This document shows positions 52,542-61,405 of a stretch of DNA of 64,000 nt, one piece after another (position 1 is the stretch's first letter; each line of letters starts with the position of its first letter). Origin of the DNA: Pseudoduganella plicata (GTDB taxonomy: Bacteria; Pseudomonadota; Gammaproteobacteria; Burkholderiales; Burkholderiaceae_D). The stretch covers positions 4,650,001 to 4,714,000 of the forward strand of contig NZ_CP038026.1 in assembly GCF_004421005.1 (NCBI RefSeq). Direction: 5' to 3'. The notes under the pieces are model-generated. The model made no database searches. It was given only the letters and a program-made list of their open reading frames with translations, and had not been told where the DNA came from. The translations under genes and the position numbers were made by a program.

Positions 52542-54656
52542 ATGGCCGCGTACTTCACCCCGAGCCGCATCCACCCGACCGCGGAGCAGACCGACCTGCA
52601 GACGGCCACGCAGCCCGTCGTGCTGGGCGAGGCCAATGCCGGTGCGGCCAAGACGACGACGCTGGCGCTGCGCATCGCCGAGTCGCTCGCGCGCAATGTG
52701 GAGCCGGCGCGCATCCTGGCGCTGGCGTTCACGCCGGAAGCGCGCGACGTGCTGCGTCAGCGCCTGCTCGATATCGGCGTGCCGTGGGAGACGGTCAACG
52801 GGCTGGACATCCTGACCATCGAGGACCTGGCGATGCGTACGCTGGGGCAGGTCGAGGGCGAACCGCTACGCCTGACGCAGCAGCCGCGCAAGCTGAAGAC
52901 CCATGTCTGCGATGCCATCGATGCCGTGGCGGACCGCTACGTGGGAAGGTACGACGCTCTCGACCTGCGCAAGTCCGATATCGCCGTCTCAGGTTTTCTC
53001 GACACGCTGTTGCGGCTGAAGGCGCGCATGGCGCTGCACGGCGAGTACGACGACGATCCGGTCGAAGCGGCCGAGGTGGCGGGCGTGCCGCTGACGGACT
53101 ACCTGGTGGCGCAGTCGTACGAAACGGCGCGGCTGGACGGCGAGGAGCGGGCGCTGTTCCGCACGGCGTTCGATCCCACCTACGATCTGGCGCGCTGGCT
53201 GCAGCGCGAGCCGGGGTGTGCCGACACGTTCCCGCGCTACCGCGTGATCGTCTGCGACGAGCTGCACGACATGAACGAAGCCAGCTTCGTCATCGTCGAA
53301 GCGCTGGTCCGCTCCACCGGCGCGTTCTTCACGGGCGTGGGCGACAAGCATCAGGTCATCCACGACCAGCTGGGCGCCAGCCACGACTACCTCGGCTTCC
53401 GCTTCCGCCACGCGTTCCCGGCACTGAAAACCTATCCGCTGACGACGACGTACCGCCACGGCCCGCATCTGACCCTGGCGATCACGCAGCTGATGGGCAA
53501 CAACGGCACGTCGGGCGCGCCGGACCACACGGAGATCCGCCAGCTGCATTACGACGAGGCGTCCGATTGCGCGGCCCAGGTGGTCGAGGCGATCCGGCAG
53601 TGGAAAAAGGACAAGCACAAGCTGGAAGATTGCGCGGTGCTAATGCGCGACCGGCACCAGTCCGTGGCACTGGAGAATGCGCTGATCGAGGCGGGCATCG
53701 CCTACCGCACTCCCGTGATGAAGGGTTATATGCAGCGCGAGGAAATCCTGTTCCTGCGCGGCGTGCTGGCGATCTGCCTGAACGACCTGAAGGCCGTGCC
53801 GTCGTATGAAGTGCGCACCGCCGTCGTCGAGGCCCTGGCGGTCTTCGCCGGCATGGAGACGGCGGCGAACTTCGAGAAGGTCAAGCACGATATCGCCAAG
53901 GAGCCGTCGCTGCTGACGGGTTTCTTCCAGGGCCACCTGGGCGGCAACGCACTGGCCGACGCCGCCACGGCGTTCGCGGACGTGATGCGCTACCTGCTGC
54001 AGGTGCCGGCCGACAGCCCTGCGGGCGACGTGCTGAGCGAGGTATGCACGCGCATGGATCTGGCGGCGGTGGCGAAGCGCGTGTACGTCAATCCGTATGC
54101 CGCGTCCGTGGTGGCGCGCTCGGTCGACGGCTTTGTCGCGATGGCCCGCTCGTCCGGCCTTGACCTGGCGGCGTTCTGGAAGAAGATCAATGCGGCCGAG
54201 GTGTTCGCCAGCCGCAAGCGCGAGAAGGATTTCATCCATCTCGATTGCGTGGCGGACGTGAAGGGCAAGGAGTTCGGCCACGTCATCATGCCGTACCTGG
54301 AAGTGAACGAATTTCCGAATTCGCTGATGCCGGCGAAGACGGAGCGTAACCTGTTTTACGTAGGCGTGAGCCGCACGGTGGCGCGGCTGACGCTGATCTC
54401 GCCCACGCAGCCGGAGCGGCGTAGCAGCTTCCTGCGCCAGATGCAGATCGCGACGGTGGCGCCGAAAGCGGACCAGGCGCTGCGCCAGCTGGAGGATAAG
54501 GTCGAACAGGAGCGCACGTACCGCACCTACCTGACGGCCCGCTACGAAGACCGCGAGGAAGTGCGCGCGCTGGGCGCGAACTTCGACACGGTGCGCAAGA
54601 AGTGGTACATCGAGTCAGGGCAGGACCAGGCGCCGTTCAGGCGCTGGCTGCCATAG
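52542..54656 (+). CDS. UvrD-like SF1 helicase with C-terminal DUF5710-like module
   Basis: The 704-residue protein follows the UvrD/Rep plan. Motif I is EANAGAAKTTT (30-40; Ala replaces the usual Gly before Lys), Ia is LALAFTPEARDVLRQRL, II is VIVCDELHDMNE (DELH in place of DEFQ), III GVGDKHQVIHDQLGA, IV TTTYRHGPH, V DVKGKEFGHVIMPYLEVNEFPN, and VI NLFYVGVSRTVARLTLIS. The last about 35 residues (ALGANFDTVRKKWYI to FRRWLP) look like a DUF5710 module, usually joined to plasmid or phage-related proteins. The substitutions and tail set it apart from housekeeping UvrD or Rep. It is a single gene; role in repair or defence is open. Confidence 0.85.
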   Translation: MAAYFTPSRIHPTAEQTDLQTATQPVVLGEANAGAAKTTTLALRIAESLARNVEPARILALAFTPEARDVLRQRLLDIGVPWETVNGLDILTIEDLAMRTLGQVEGEPLRLTQQPRKLKTHVCDAIDAVADRYVGRYDALDLRKSDIAVSGFLDTLLRLKARMALHGEYDDDPVEAAEVAGVPLTDYLVAQSYETARLDGEERALFRTAFDPTYDLARWLQREPGCADTFPRYRVIVCDELHDMNEASFVIVEALVRSTGAFFTGVGDKHQVIHDQLGASHDYLGFRFRHAFPALKTYPLTTTYRHGPHLTLAITQLMGNNGTSGAPDHTEIRQLHYDEASDCAAQVVEAIRQWKKDKHKLEDCAVLMRDRHQSVALENALIEAGIAYRTPVMKGYMQREEILFLRGVLAICLNDLKAVPSYEVRTAVVEALAVFAGMETAANFEKVKHDIAKEPSLLTGFFQGHLGGNALADAATAFADVMRYLLQVPADSPAGDVLSEVCTRMDLAAVAKRVYVNPYAASVVARSVDGFVAMARSSGLDLAAFWKKINAAEVFASRKREKDFIHLDCVADVKGKEFGHVIMPYLEVNEFPNSLMPAKTERNLFYVGVSRTVARLTLISPTQPERRSSFLRQMQIATVAPKADQALRQLEDKVEQERTYRTYLTARYEDREEVRALGANFDTVRKKWYIESGQDQAPFRRWLP

Positions 54657-54672
54657 CCGGAACTTCGGATCG

Positions 54673-56415
54673 TCAGTGCCCGCGGCGCTGCACCAAAGCG
54701 CTGCCGATGCCGTGGCGGTGCTTTTCGCTGACTGCCGTCACGGTGCCGTCCGGGTTGAAGACAATGGCGTTGGCCGCGCCGATTTCCTCGGGCTGCGGGC
54801 TCCAGCGATGGCCGTACGCTGCCAGCGCCTTTGCCTGCGCGGTATCCGCAAAGCCAGGCTCGACGTCCGTCATGGCTCCGTTGCGTTGCGACAGCCGCGG
54901 CGCCGCGATGGCTTCGTCCATCGGCATGCCGAAGTCGACGTAATTGACGATCGTCTGCAATACCGTCGTGATGATCGTCGCGCCGCCCGGGCTGCCTACC
55001 GTGAAGGCCGGCTTGCCGTTGCGCAGCGCGATTGTTGGCGCCATGCTGCTGCGCGGGCGCTTGCCCGCTTCCGGCACGTTCGGCGCCGGGCCGGAAAAAT
55101 CGAAATCCGTCAGCTCGTTATTGAGCAGGAAGCCGTGGCCCGGCACCGTGATGCCGCTGCCGCCCCACGACTCGATGGTGAACGTGTAGGCGACAACATT
55201 GCCGTCCTTGTCCGACACCGTCAGGTGCGTCGTATGGGCACTTTCCTTTTGCAGGGGCACCGGCGCGGGGCGCAGCGGCACGCTGGTGTCGTTCTGGAAC
55301 GCATACGGATCGCCTGCCGCGACCGGGGCCGCCGGTGCGCGCCGCCCGTCGATCAACGCGCGGCGGCGGGCGGCGAACTCCTTGCTGAGCAGGCCGGCGA
55401 CAGGCGCGTCGACGTATTCCGGGTCCGCCAGGTAGGCGTTGCGGTCGGCGAAGGCCAGCCGGCTCGCTTCCAGGTACAGGTGCTCTGCCTGCGCGCGCGG
55501 CAGCTTGCCCAGGTCGTAGCCTTCCAGGATGTTCAGTGCCTCGCCGATGGCGACGGCGCCGCTGCCTGGCAGTGCCATGCCGTACAGGTCGTAGCCCCGA
55601 TAGGTGCTGTGCAAGGGCTGGCGCAGGCGCGCTTCGTAGTTTGCCAGGTCGGCCAGCGTCATCTTGCCGGCGCGGACGTTGACGCCCGCCGCGACAGGCG
55701 GGCGGTTGACGGCGTCGACGACGGCGTGGGCGATGGGCCCTTCGTAGAACGCCTTGACGCCGCCCTTGGACAGAATGCCGTACGTTTTCGCCAGGTCCGG
55801 GTTGCGCAGCAGCGTGCCGGCGGGGAGGGGCTTGCCGTCGCGCAGATACAGCGCGGCGGTGGCCGGGAACTTGCGGAACTTTGCCGTGTTTTCCGCGACG
55901 AGGTGGCTGAAGTTGTCGTTGACGGTGAAACCCTTGTTCGCCACGTCGATGGCCGGGGCCAGTACCTGCGCGAACGACATCGTGCCGTAGCGCTGCAGCG
56001 CCTCATGCCAGCCGCGCACCGTGCCGGGCACGCCGACAGAGAGGCCGCTGGCGACGACGCTATCGAAGTCGAGCTCCTTGCCGTCGGCCATGAACACGGC
56101 CGGCGTGTAAGACGCCGGTGCCGTCTCGCGGTGGTCGATCGTTACAACGCGCTTGTCCTTGGCGAGATAGACCACCAGGAAGCCGCCGCCACCGATGCCG
56201 CAGCTGAACGGGTCCGTCACGCCCAGCGTCGCGGCGGCCGCCACGGCGGCATCGATGGCGTTGCCGCCCCGGTTGAGGATGGCCAGCGCCGACTGCGACG
56301 CCTGCTCGCTGATGGTGGCGACGGCGCCGCCGGTGCCGGTAGCGACAGGCGTCTTGCCCTGCGCGGTGGTCGTGATCGTGAGGACGATGGTGCAGAGGGC
56401 AAGGCGAATGTGCAT
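54673..56415 (-). CDS. ggt: Gamma-glutamyltransferase
   Basis: The 580-residue periplasmic enzyme breaks the gamma-glutamyl bond of glutathione and related peptides. It has a signal peptide (ending near AQG, residue 20), the large-subunit motif GGNAIDAAVAAAATLGVTDP and GIGGGGFLVVY, and the autoprocessing site KESAHTTHLTVSD, where the Thr becomes the catalytic N-terminal residue of the small subunit. SMAPTIALRNGKPAFTVGSPGG is the substrate loop. The ATG at 56415 is chosen because the signal peptide starts there. It is convergent with the helicase gene and follows the lipoprotein gene. Confidence 0.95.
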   Translation of the reverse strand: MHIRLALCTIVLTITTTAQGKTPVATGTGGAVATISEQASQSALAILNRGGNAIDAAVAAAATLGVTDPFSCGIGGGGFLVVYLAKDKRVVTIDHRETAPASYTPAVFMADGKELDFDSVVASGLSVGVPGTVRGWHEALQRYGTMSFAQVLAPAIDVANKGFTVNDNFSHLVAENTAKFRKFPATAALYLRDGKPLPAGTLLRNPDLAKTYGILSKGGVKAFYEGPIAHAVVDAVNRPPVAAGVNVRAGKMTLADLANYEARLRQPLHSTYRGYDLYGMALPGSGAVAIGEALNILEGYDLGKLPRAQAEHLYLEASRLAFADRNAYLADPEYVDAPVAGLLSKEFAARRRALIDGRRAPAAPVAAGDPYAFQNDTSVPLRPAPVPLQKESAHTTHLTVSDKDGNVVAYTFTIESWGGSGITVPGHGFLLNNELTDFDFSGPAPNVPEAGKRPRSSMAPTIALRNGKPAFTVGSPGGATIITTVLQTIVNYVDFGMPMDEAIAAPRLSQRNGAMTDVEPGFADTAQAKALAAYGHRWSPQPEEIGAANAIVFNPDGTVTAVSEKHRHGIGSALVQRRGH

Positions 56416-56422
56416 GGCGGTA

Positions 56423-56890
56423 TCAGTTAGGCTGGGCGATGGTGACGCGGACGTTGATGCGGTAGTCGGGCATTGCCGTGGCGTGCAGCTCGGGTGGCTC
56501 GGGCGGTTCCAGGCTTTCCAGCGCAAACGTCAGGCCGTCGTGGGTGGCGGTGGGGCTGGCGTTCGGCATGTTCTCGGCCAGGAGGAATTCACGGCTGCCG
56601 GCGGGATGGGTCAGCTTGAACGTATAGCTGATGTAGCCCGCCCAGACGCACACGGCGCCTTTCTTGCAGCGGCTGTCGTTGACTCGCTCGAGCTTGAGTG
56701 TCGTACCCGGGCCGAGGGTAACGGCTGCGCCCTGGCCCAGCGCATAGCTGGCGCTGGTGCGCGCCGGTGCATCCGATTTACGCTCCACCATCGCGCCCTC
56801 CCGCTGTTCGTTGGCCGTGGTGACGCCGCAGGCGGCAACGATGCCGAGTATCAGTGCGGCACCGGCGGCGGTGACGAGTTTTCGTTGCAT
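56423..56890 (-). CDS. Lipoprotein of unknown function
   Basis: The 155-residue protein has a signal peptide with lipobox GIVAAC (Cys21). The mature part has a beta-rich segment (LGPGTTLKLERVNDSRCKKGAVCVWAG) with two cysteines that probably pair, then SYTFKLTHPAGSREFLLAENM. I do not recognise a family. It is eight bases before ggt on the same strand, so the two may be one operon, with this gene first. Confidence 0.72.
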   Translation of the reverse strand: MQRKLVTAAGAALILGIVAACGVTTANEQREGAMVERKSDAPARTSASYALGQGAAVTLGPGTTLKLERVNDSRCKKGAVCVWAGYISYTFKLTHPAGSREFLLAENMPNASPTATHDGLTFALESLEPPEPPELHATAMPDYRINVRVTIAQPN

Positions 56891-57013
56891 GCATCCTCCA
56901 TGCGCGTTGGCTGAGGGACGATCTTATCGAAAAAACATCATCGATGCCGCACGGCAGAGTGTTCTCGTCTGAAATATTGCCCGAAATCTCTCCAGCAGGC
57001 TATCGAAGAAAAA

Positions 57014-57197
57014 CACCGGTGACAGTCACCAGTTGTTTTCCAGGAGGGCGCTGGGTACCACGCACGCCACAGTAGGCAACCCGAGAAAACCGGTGACAGG
57101 CTCCGGTTTTCTCGGGGCGGGTCCGGGCCGCAGGCCGGCGGTGCGAAATCGGAGCCTGTCACCGGTTTTTCGAAATCGGAGCCTGTCACCGGTTTTT
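57014..57197. repeat. Cluster of REP-like units including a 27-bp tandem duplication
   Basis: The 357-base gap between the lipoprotein gene and rpoH holds several copies of one family. CACCGGTGACAGTCACC is at 57014-57030. A palindrome CCGAGAAAACCGG...CCGGTTTTCTCGG is at 57081-57115, enclosing TGACAGGCT. Two exact 27-base units in tandem are at 57144-57170 and 57171-57197, each starting CGAAATCGGAGCCTGTCACC. The core CCGGTGACAGGCTCC (or its complement) is shared. No gene is seen in the gap. Confidence 0.9.
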
Positions 57198-57204
57198 GGG
57201 CAAT

Positions 57205-57230
57205 AAAAAACCGGGCAGGCGCCCGGTTTT
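57205..57230 (-). terminator. Rho-independent terminator of rpoH
   Basis: On the minus strand AAAACCGGGC pairs perfectly with GCCCGGTTTT around a four-base loop, followed by six T. It lies 18 bases after the rpoH stop. Confidence 0.92.
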
Positions 57231-57247
57231 CGTGGTGCCGGGTACGC

Positions 57248-58147
57248 TTAGACGTAAGCGGCCAGCGAGCCCTTCATTTTCTTCAGCGCGGCCGACTCGA
57301 TCTGGCGGATGCGCTCGGCCGAGACGCCGAACTCTTCTGCCAGCGTGTGCAACGTCGCGCCCGAACCGTCGTCGTTGGCCAGCCAGCGCGATTCGACGAT
57401 GCGGCGCGAGCGTGGATCGAGCTTGGCCAGCGCCGTTTCCAGGCCTTCGGACTGCAGGCGCGTGACCTGTTCCGCTTCCAGCACCTTGGTCGGCTCCGTC
57501 TGGTCGGACGAGAGGTAGGCGATCGGGGCAAACTTGTCGTCCTCGTCGTCCGTCGGCGATTCCAGTGCGATGTCCCGGCCCGACAGGCGGGTTTCCATCT
57601 CGATCACTTCCTCGCGCTTGACGTCCAGCAGCTTGGCCAGCTGGTCGATCTGGCCCGGCGTCATCGCATCCAGGCCCGTCTTGTGGCTGCGCAGGTTGAA
57701 GAACAGCTTGCGCTGAGCCTTCGTGGTTGCCACTTTGACGAGGCGCCAGTTTTTCAGGATGTACTCATGCATCTCTGCCTTGATCCAGTGCATCGCGTAC
57801 GACACGAGCCGGACGCCCTGGTCCGGGTCGAAGCGCTTGACTGCCTTCATCAGGCCGATATTGCCTTCCTGGATCAGGTCGGCGTGCGGCAGGCCATAGC
57901 CCAGGTAGCCACGGGCGATCGAGACCACCAGGCGCAAGTGCGACAGGACGAGCTTTTCGGCGGCCTTCAGGTCGTTGTTATCCTTGAGGCGACGGCCCAG
58001 CTGGACTTCTTCGTCGTGCGTCAGCATTGGCAGGCGGTTGACGGCGGAAATGTAGGCGTCCAGGTTTCCCAGGTTGCCGCTGAAACCGAGGTTCAGAGCA
58101 CTTGTGCCGGCTGGAACCAGGGCGGTAGGTGCGGACATCGTGTTCAT
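57248..58147 (-). CDS. rpoH: Heat-shock sigma factor RpoH (sigma-32)
   Basis: RpoH directs transcription of heat-shock genes. The 299-residue protein has sigma regions 1.2 (HDEEVQLGRRLK), 2 (LVLSHLRLVVSIARGYLGYGL, ADLIQEGNIGLMKAVKRFDP), 3 and 4 (TLHTLAEEFGVSAERIRQIE). The RpoH-specific box QRKLFFNLR is at about residue 145. The ATG at 58147 has GAGGAA upstream. The gene is under a CIRCE-overlapped promoter (58295-58324), which predicts HrcA repression in addition to the usual sigma-32 controls. A terminator follows. Confidence 0.96.
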   Translation of the reverse strand: MNTMSAPTALVPAGTSALNLGFSGNLGNLDAYISAVNRLPMLTHDEEVQLGRRLKDNNDLKAAEKLVLSHLRLVVSIARGYLGYGLPHADLIQEGNIGLMKAVKRFDPDQGVRLVSYAMHWIKAEMHEYILKNWRLVKVATTKAQRKLFFNLRSHKTGLDAMTPGQIDQLAKLLDVKREEVIEMETRLSGRDIALESPTDDEDDKFAPIAYLSSDQTEPTKVLEAEQVTRLQSEGLETALAKLDPRSRRIVESRWLANDDGSGATLHTLAEEFGVSAERIRQIESAALKKMKGSLAAYV

Positions 58148-58294
58148 TGGTATTCCTCGCTTGTATTTTGGTGCAATAGGCCGTGCGGGATTGCAGAGGG
58201 CACTGTCATGGCATACAGCATGCAGCGTGGAACTTAAAGTCGTCTTAACCATTTTCCGACGCCTCCTAGCAGTTCCAGCGTTGCGTTTGAACAT

Positions 58295-58324
58295 ATATTA
58301 GCACTCTCGTCTTGTGAGTGCCAA
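58295..58324 (-). promoter_or_regulatory. Sigma-70 promoter of rpoH, overlapped by CIRCE
   Basis: On the minus strand, TTGGCA (58324-58319) and TAATAT (58300-58295) are 18 bases apart. They lie about 150 bases before the rpoH start. Both hexamers share bases with the CIRCE arms, so HrcA binding should block RNA polymerase. Confidence 0.75.
58298..58324 (-). promoter_or_regulatory. CIRCE operator (HrcA-binding site) upstream of rpoH
   Basis: The inverted repeat TTAGCACTC-N9-GAGTGCCAA matches the CIRCE consensus TTAGCACTC-N9-GAGTGCTAA at 17 of 18 arm positions with the exact nine-base spacer. HrcA represses heat-shock genes through this element and lets go on heat stress. Its place over the rpoH promoter makes rpoH an HrcA target. 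Confidence 0.94.
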
Positions 58325-58632
58325 TCTCGGCATTTTTATCACTTCGATAGCCCTGTGCTATCGGAGATTAGTGGCCGGGGAAACGCAGGATGGAAGGAAC
58401 TAAATAAAAACTGCTCGTTTTGGCCATCTTTTGTGGCAAATCAAGCAGAAAGGTCAGGTTAGCGTGCGTGGAAAGCTGCGCTCTGTGCGTGAACGCACGC
58501 TTGCGCGGGCACCCGGACAAGGCTGAAGGTCATTCCAGGGGCAATGTCGGAGCGTTCCGACACCGGAACAGGAAGGCCCACCGTCGAGATACCGGCAGTA
58601 ACCAGACAGGCACTGGCCGCCGGTGCCCGCCA
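58325..58632. other. Noncoding gap between the rpoH promoter and ftsX
   Basis: This stretch of 308 bases has no convincing gene. It contains two short hairpins, CGATAGC / GCTATCG at 58345-58363 and GTGCGT / ACGCAC near 58485-58500, neither followed by a T-run. No terminator for ftsX was recognised. Open frames here are short, with no ribosome site. Confidence 0.6.
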
Positions 58633-59543
58633 TCACGACAGCCGCGCCAGCTGACGTCGCACGGACAGCGCGGCGCCCACCAGGCCCAGGCCGGCCGACA
58701 GCGCCAGGAGGAGGGCCATGGCCAGCGGATCCAGCGGCGACAGCTGGAATTCGGATGCATACAGCCGGGCAAACTCGGCAATCGCCGTGTTCAGCGGCCG
58801 CAGCGACAGCGCAACGGCACCCAGCGCCACGGCGCCGGCAAACAGGCCCAGCAGCGCACCCGTGTAATAGAAAGGGCGCTGGATATACGTGCTGGTGGCG
58901 CCGATCAGACGCAGCACCAGGATCTCCTCACGCTGCGTCAGTACCTGCAACCGGATCGTGTTGAAGACCACGGCGATGACGACGGTGCCCAGGGTGGCGG
59001 CCAGCAGCAGCAGACCCATGCGTAGTATGCCCAGCAGCGCGGCCAGCCGCTTCACCCAGGCGGAATCGACCTGCACGGACTCGACGCCAGGGATCTCCCG
59101 CAACTGCTCCGCCACTTCGTCCACGTGTGCGCTTTGGGCGGCACTCTGGAATGCGTTCAGCTTCACGACATAACTGTCCGGCAGGGGATTGTCGCCCAGC
59201 GTGTCGATCACCCCAGCCAGCCCGTTCTTGTTCTGCAGCTCCGCCAGCGCGTTTTCGCGCGGCACGAAGACGATGCGGGCGTCCTTTGCGACGGCCCGCA
59301 GCGAGCCGGCCATGCCTTGCGCATGCTCGCGTGGCAGGTCTTGTTTCAGGAAGACGGACAGTTCCGGGTCGACCGAGAGCTGTTCCGACATCGGCCGTAC
59401 ATTGTCCAGTACCGTCAGGCCGGCAAAGGGCAGGGCCAGCGCAATGGCGACCACCAGGATATTGAACAGGAAACTGCCGGGCGCGCGGCGCAGGTGTACC
59501 AGCGCGGAGCCCAGCGCGAAACCATGTTGACGCAGCCACACGC

Positions 59544-59547
<4 letters not shown>
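58633..59547 (-). CDS. ftsX: Cell-division protein FtsX
   Basis: FtsX is the membrane partner of FtsE; together they control septal peptidoglycan hydrolysis. The 304-residue protein has a cytoplasmic N-terminus, helix 1 (FNILVVAIALALPFAGLTVL), a periplasmic loop (about 60-165) and three further helices (about 170-295). LVLRLIGATSTYIQRPFYYTG is a family mark. The ATG at 59547 overlaps the ftsE stop by four bases. Confidence 0.95.
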
Positions 59548-60203
<656 letters not shown>

Positions 60204-60217
60204 CGCGGTATCGCCAC

Positions 60218-61282
60218 TTAACCGAGCAGTGCTTCGACGAACTCGGCCGCATTGAACGGCTGCAGGTCCTCGATTTTTTCGCCGATCCCGATGAAATAGA
60301 CGGGCACCGGGCGCACGCGCGCGATCGCGGCAATGACGCCGCCCTTGGCCGTACCGTCCAGCTTGGTAATGATCAGGCCCGTCAGCGCCAGCGCGTCGTC
60401 GAACGCCTTGACCTGCGCCAGCGCATTCTGGCCCGTGTTGCCGTCGATAACGAGTAGCGTTTCATGGGGCGCGCCGTCCATGCCCTTGCCGATGACACGC
60501 TTGATCTTCTTCAGCTCTTCCATCAAGTGCAGCTGCGTCGGCAGGCGCCCGGCCGTATCGATCATCACGACGTTGGTGCCCTTGGCCTTGCCGGACTGGA
60601 CGGCGTCGAACGACACGGCGGCCGGGTCGCCCGACTCCTGCGACACGACTGTCACGTTGTTGCGCTGGCCCCACACCATCAGCTGTTCGCGGGCGGCGGC
60701 ACGGAACGTGTCGCCGGCGGCCAGCAGCACGGACTGGCCGTGTGCCTGCATGTGCTTGGCGAGTTTGCCGATGGTTGTCGTCTTTCCGGCGCCATTGACG
60801 CCGGAAATCATCATCACGGTGGGCTGGTGCCGGCCCAGCTCGAACGACTTCTCCAGCGGGCGCAGCAGGTCGGTCATCAGCTCCTTCAGCGCGCCCTTGA
60901 CGGCGGCAGCGTCCAGCAGCTTGTCTTCCTTGACTTTGCGCTTCAGGGCGTCGAGCAGGTAGGTCGTGGCGTCCATGCCGGCGTCCGACATCAGCAGCGC
61001 CGCTTCCAGTTCGTCGTACAGGTCGTCGTCGATGCGCGCACCGACAAACAGGACGGACAGGTTGGCGGACGTCTTCGACAGGCCTGCCTTCAGGCGGCTC
61101 ATCCACGACCCCTTCGGCTCGGGCCGGGCTGCCGTTTCCATGTCGAAGTCAAGCAGAGAACTGTCCGGAATGGACGCAGGTTCGGGCGCAATCGCGGGTG
61201 CGCTCTCGGGGATGGCGGGGGCCGGCACCGATGGGGCTGGAACGTCCGGCGTGACAGGTTTTTTCTTGAAGAAGCTGAACAT
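60218..61282 (-). CDS. ftsY: Signal recognition particle receptor FtsY
   Basis: FtsY docks the signal recognition particle at the inner membrane. The 354-residue protein has a short, Pro/Ala-rich acidic region (about 8-55), the N domain (about 58-140) and the G domain with GVNGAGKTTTIGKL (G1), DTFRAAAREQL (G2 region), DTAGRLPTQLHLMEEL (G3), TKLDGTAKGG (G4) and GIGEKIEDLQPF (G5). The ATG at 61282 starts MFSFFKKK, a basic membrane-targeting head. It heads ftsY-ftsE-ftsX. Confidence 0.96.
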   Translation of the reverse strand: MFSFFKKKPVTPDVPAPSVPAPAIPESAPAIAPEPASIPDSSLLDFDMETAARPEPKGSWMSRLKAGLSKTSANLSVLFVGARIDDDLYDELEAALLMSDAGMDATTYLLDALKRKVKEDKLLDAAAVKGALKELMTDLLRPLEKSFELGRHQPTVMMISGVNGAGKTTTIGKLAKHMQAHGQSVLLAAGDTFRAAAREQLMVWGQRNNVTVVSQESGDPAAVSFDAVQSGKAKGTNVVMIDTAGRLPTQLHLMEELKKIKRVIGKGMDGAPHETLLVIDGNTGQNALAQVKAFDDALALTGLIITKLDGTAKGGVIAAIARVRPVPVYFIGIGEKIEDLQPFNAAEFVEALLG

Positions 61283-61405
61283 TGTGTGCGGTAGGTGGCG
61301 CGGCGGCCATGGGGCCGGGATCACCGGCTATTTTACCAGAGCGCCCGCGTCAACCCTGCTGTACGGTTGACAACGTTTTCGACGGCGCAATCCCGAGCTG
61401 CGCCA

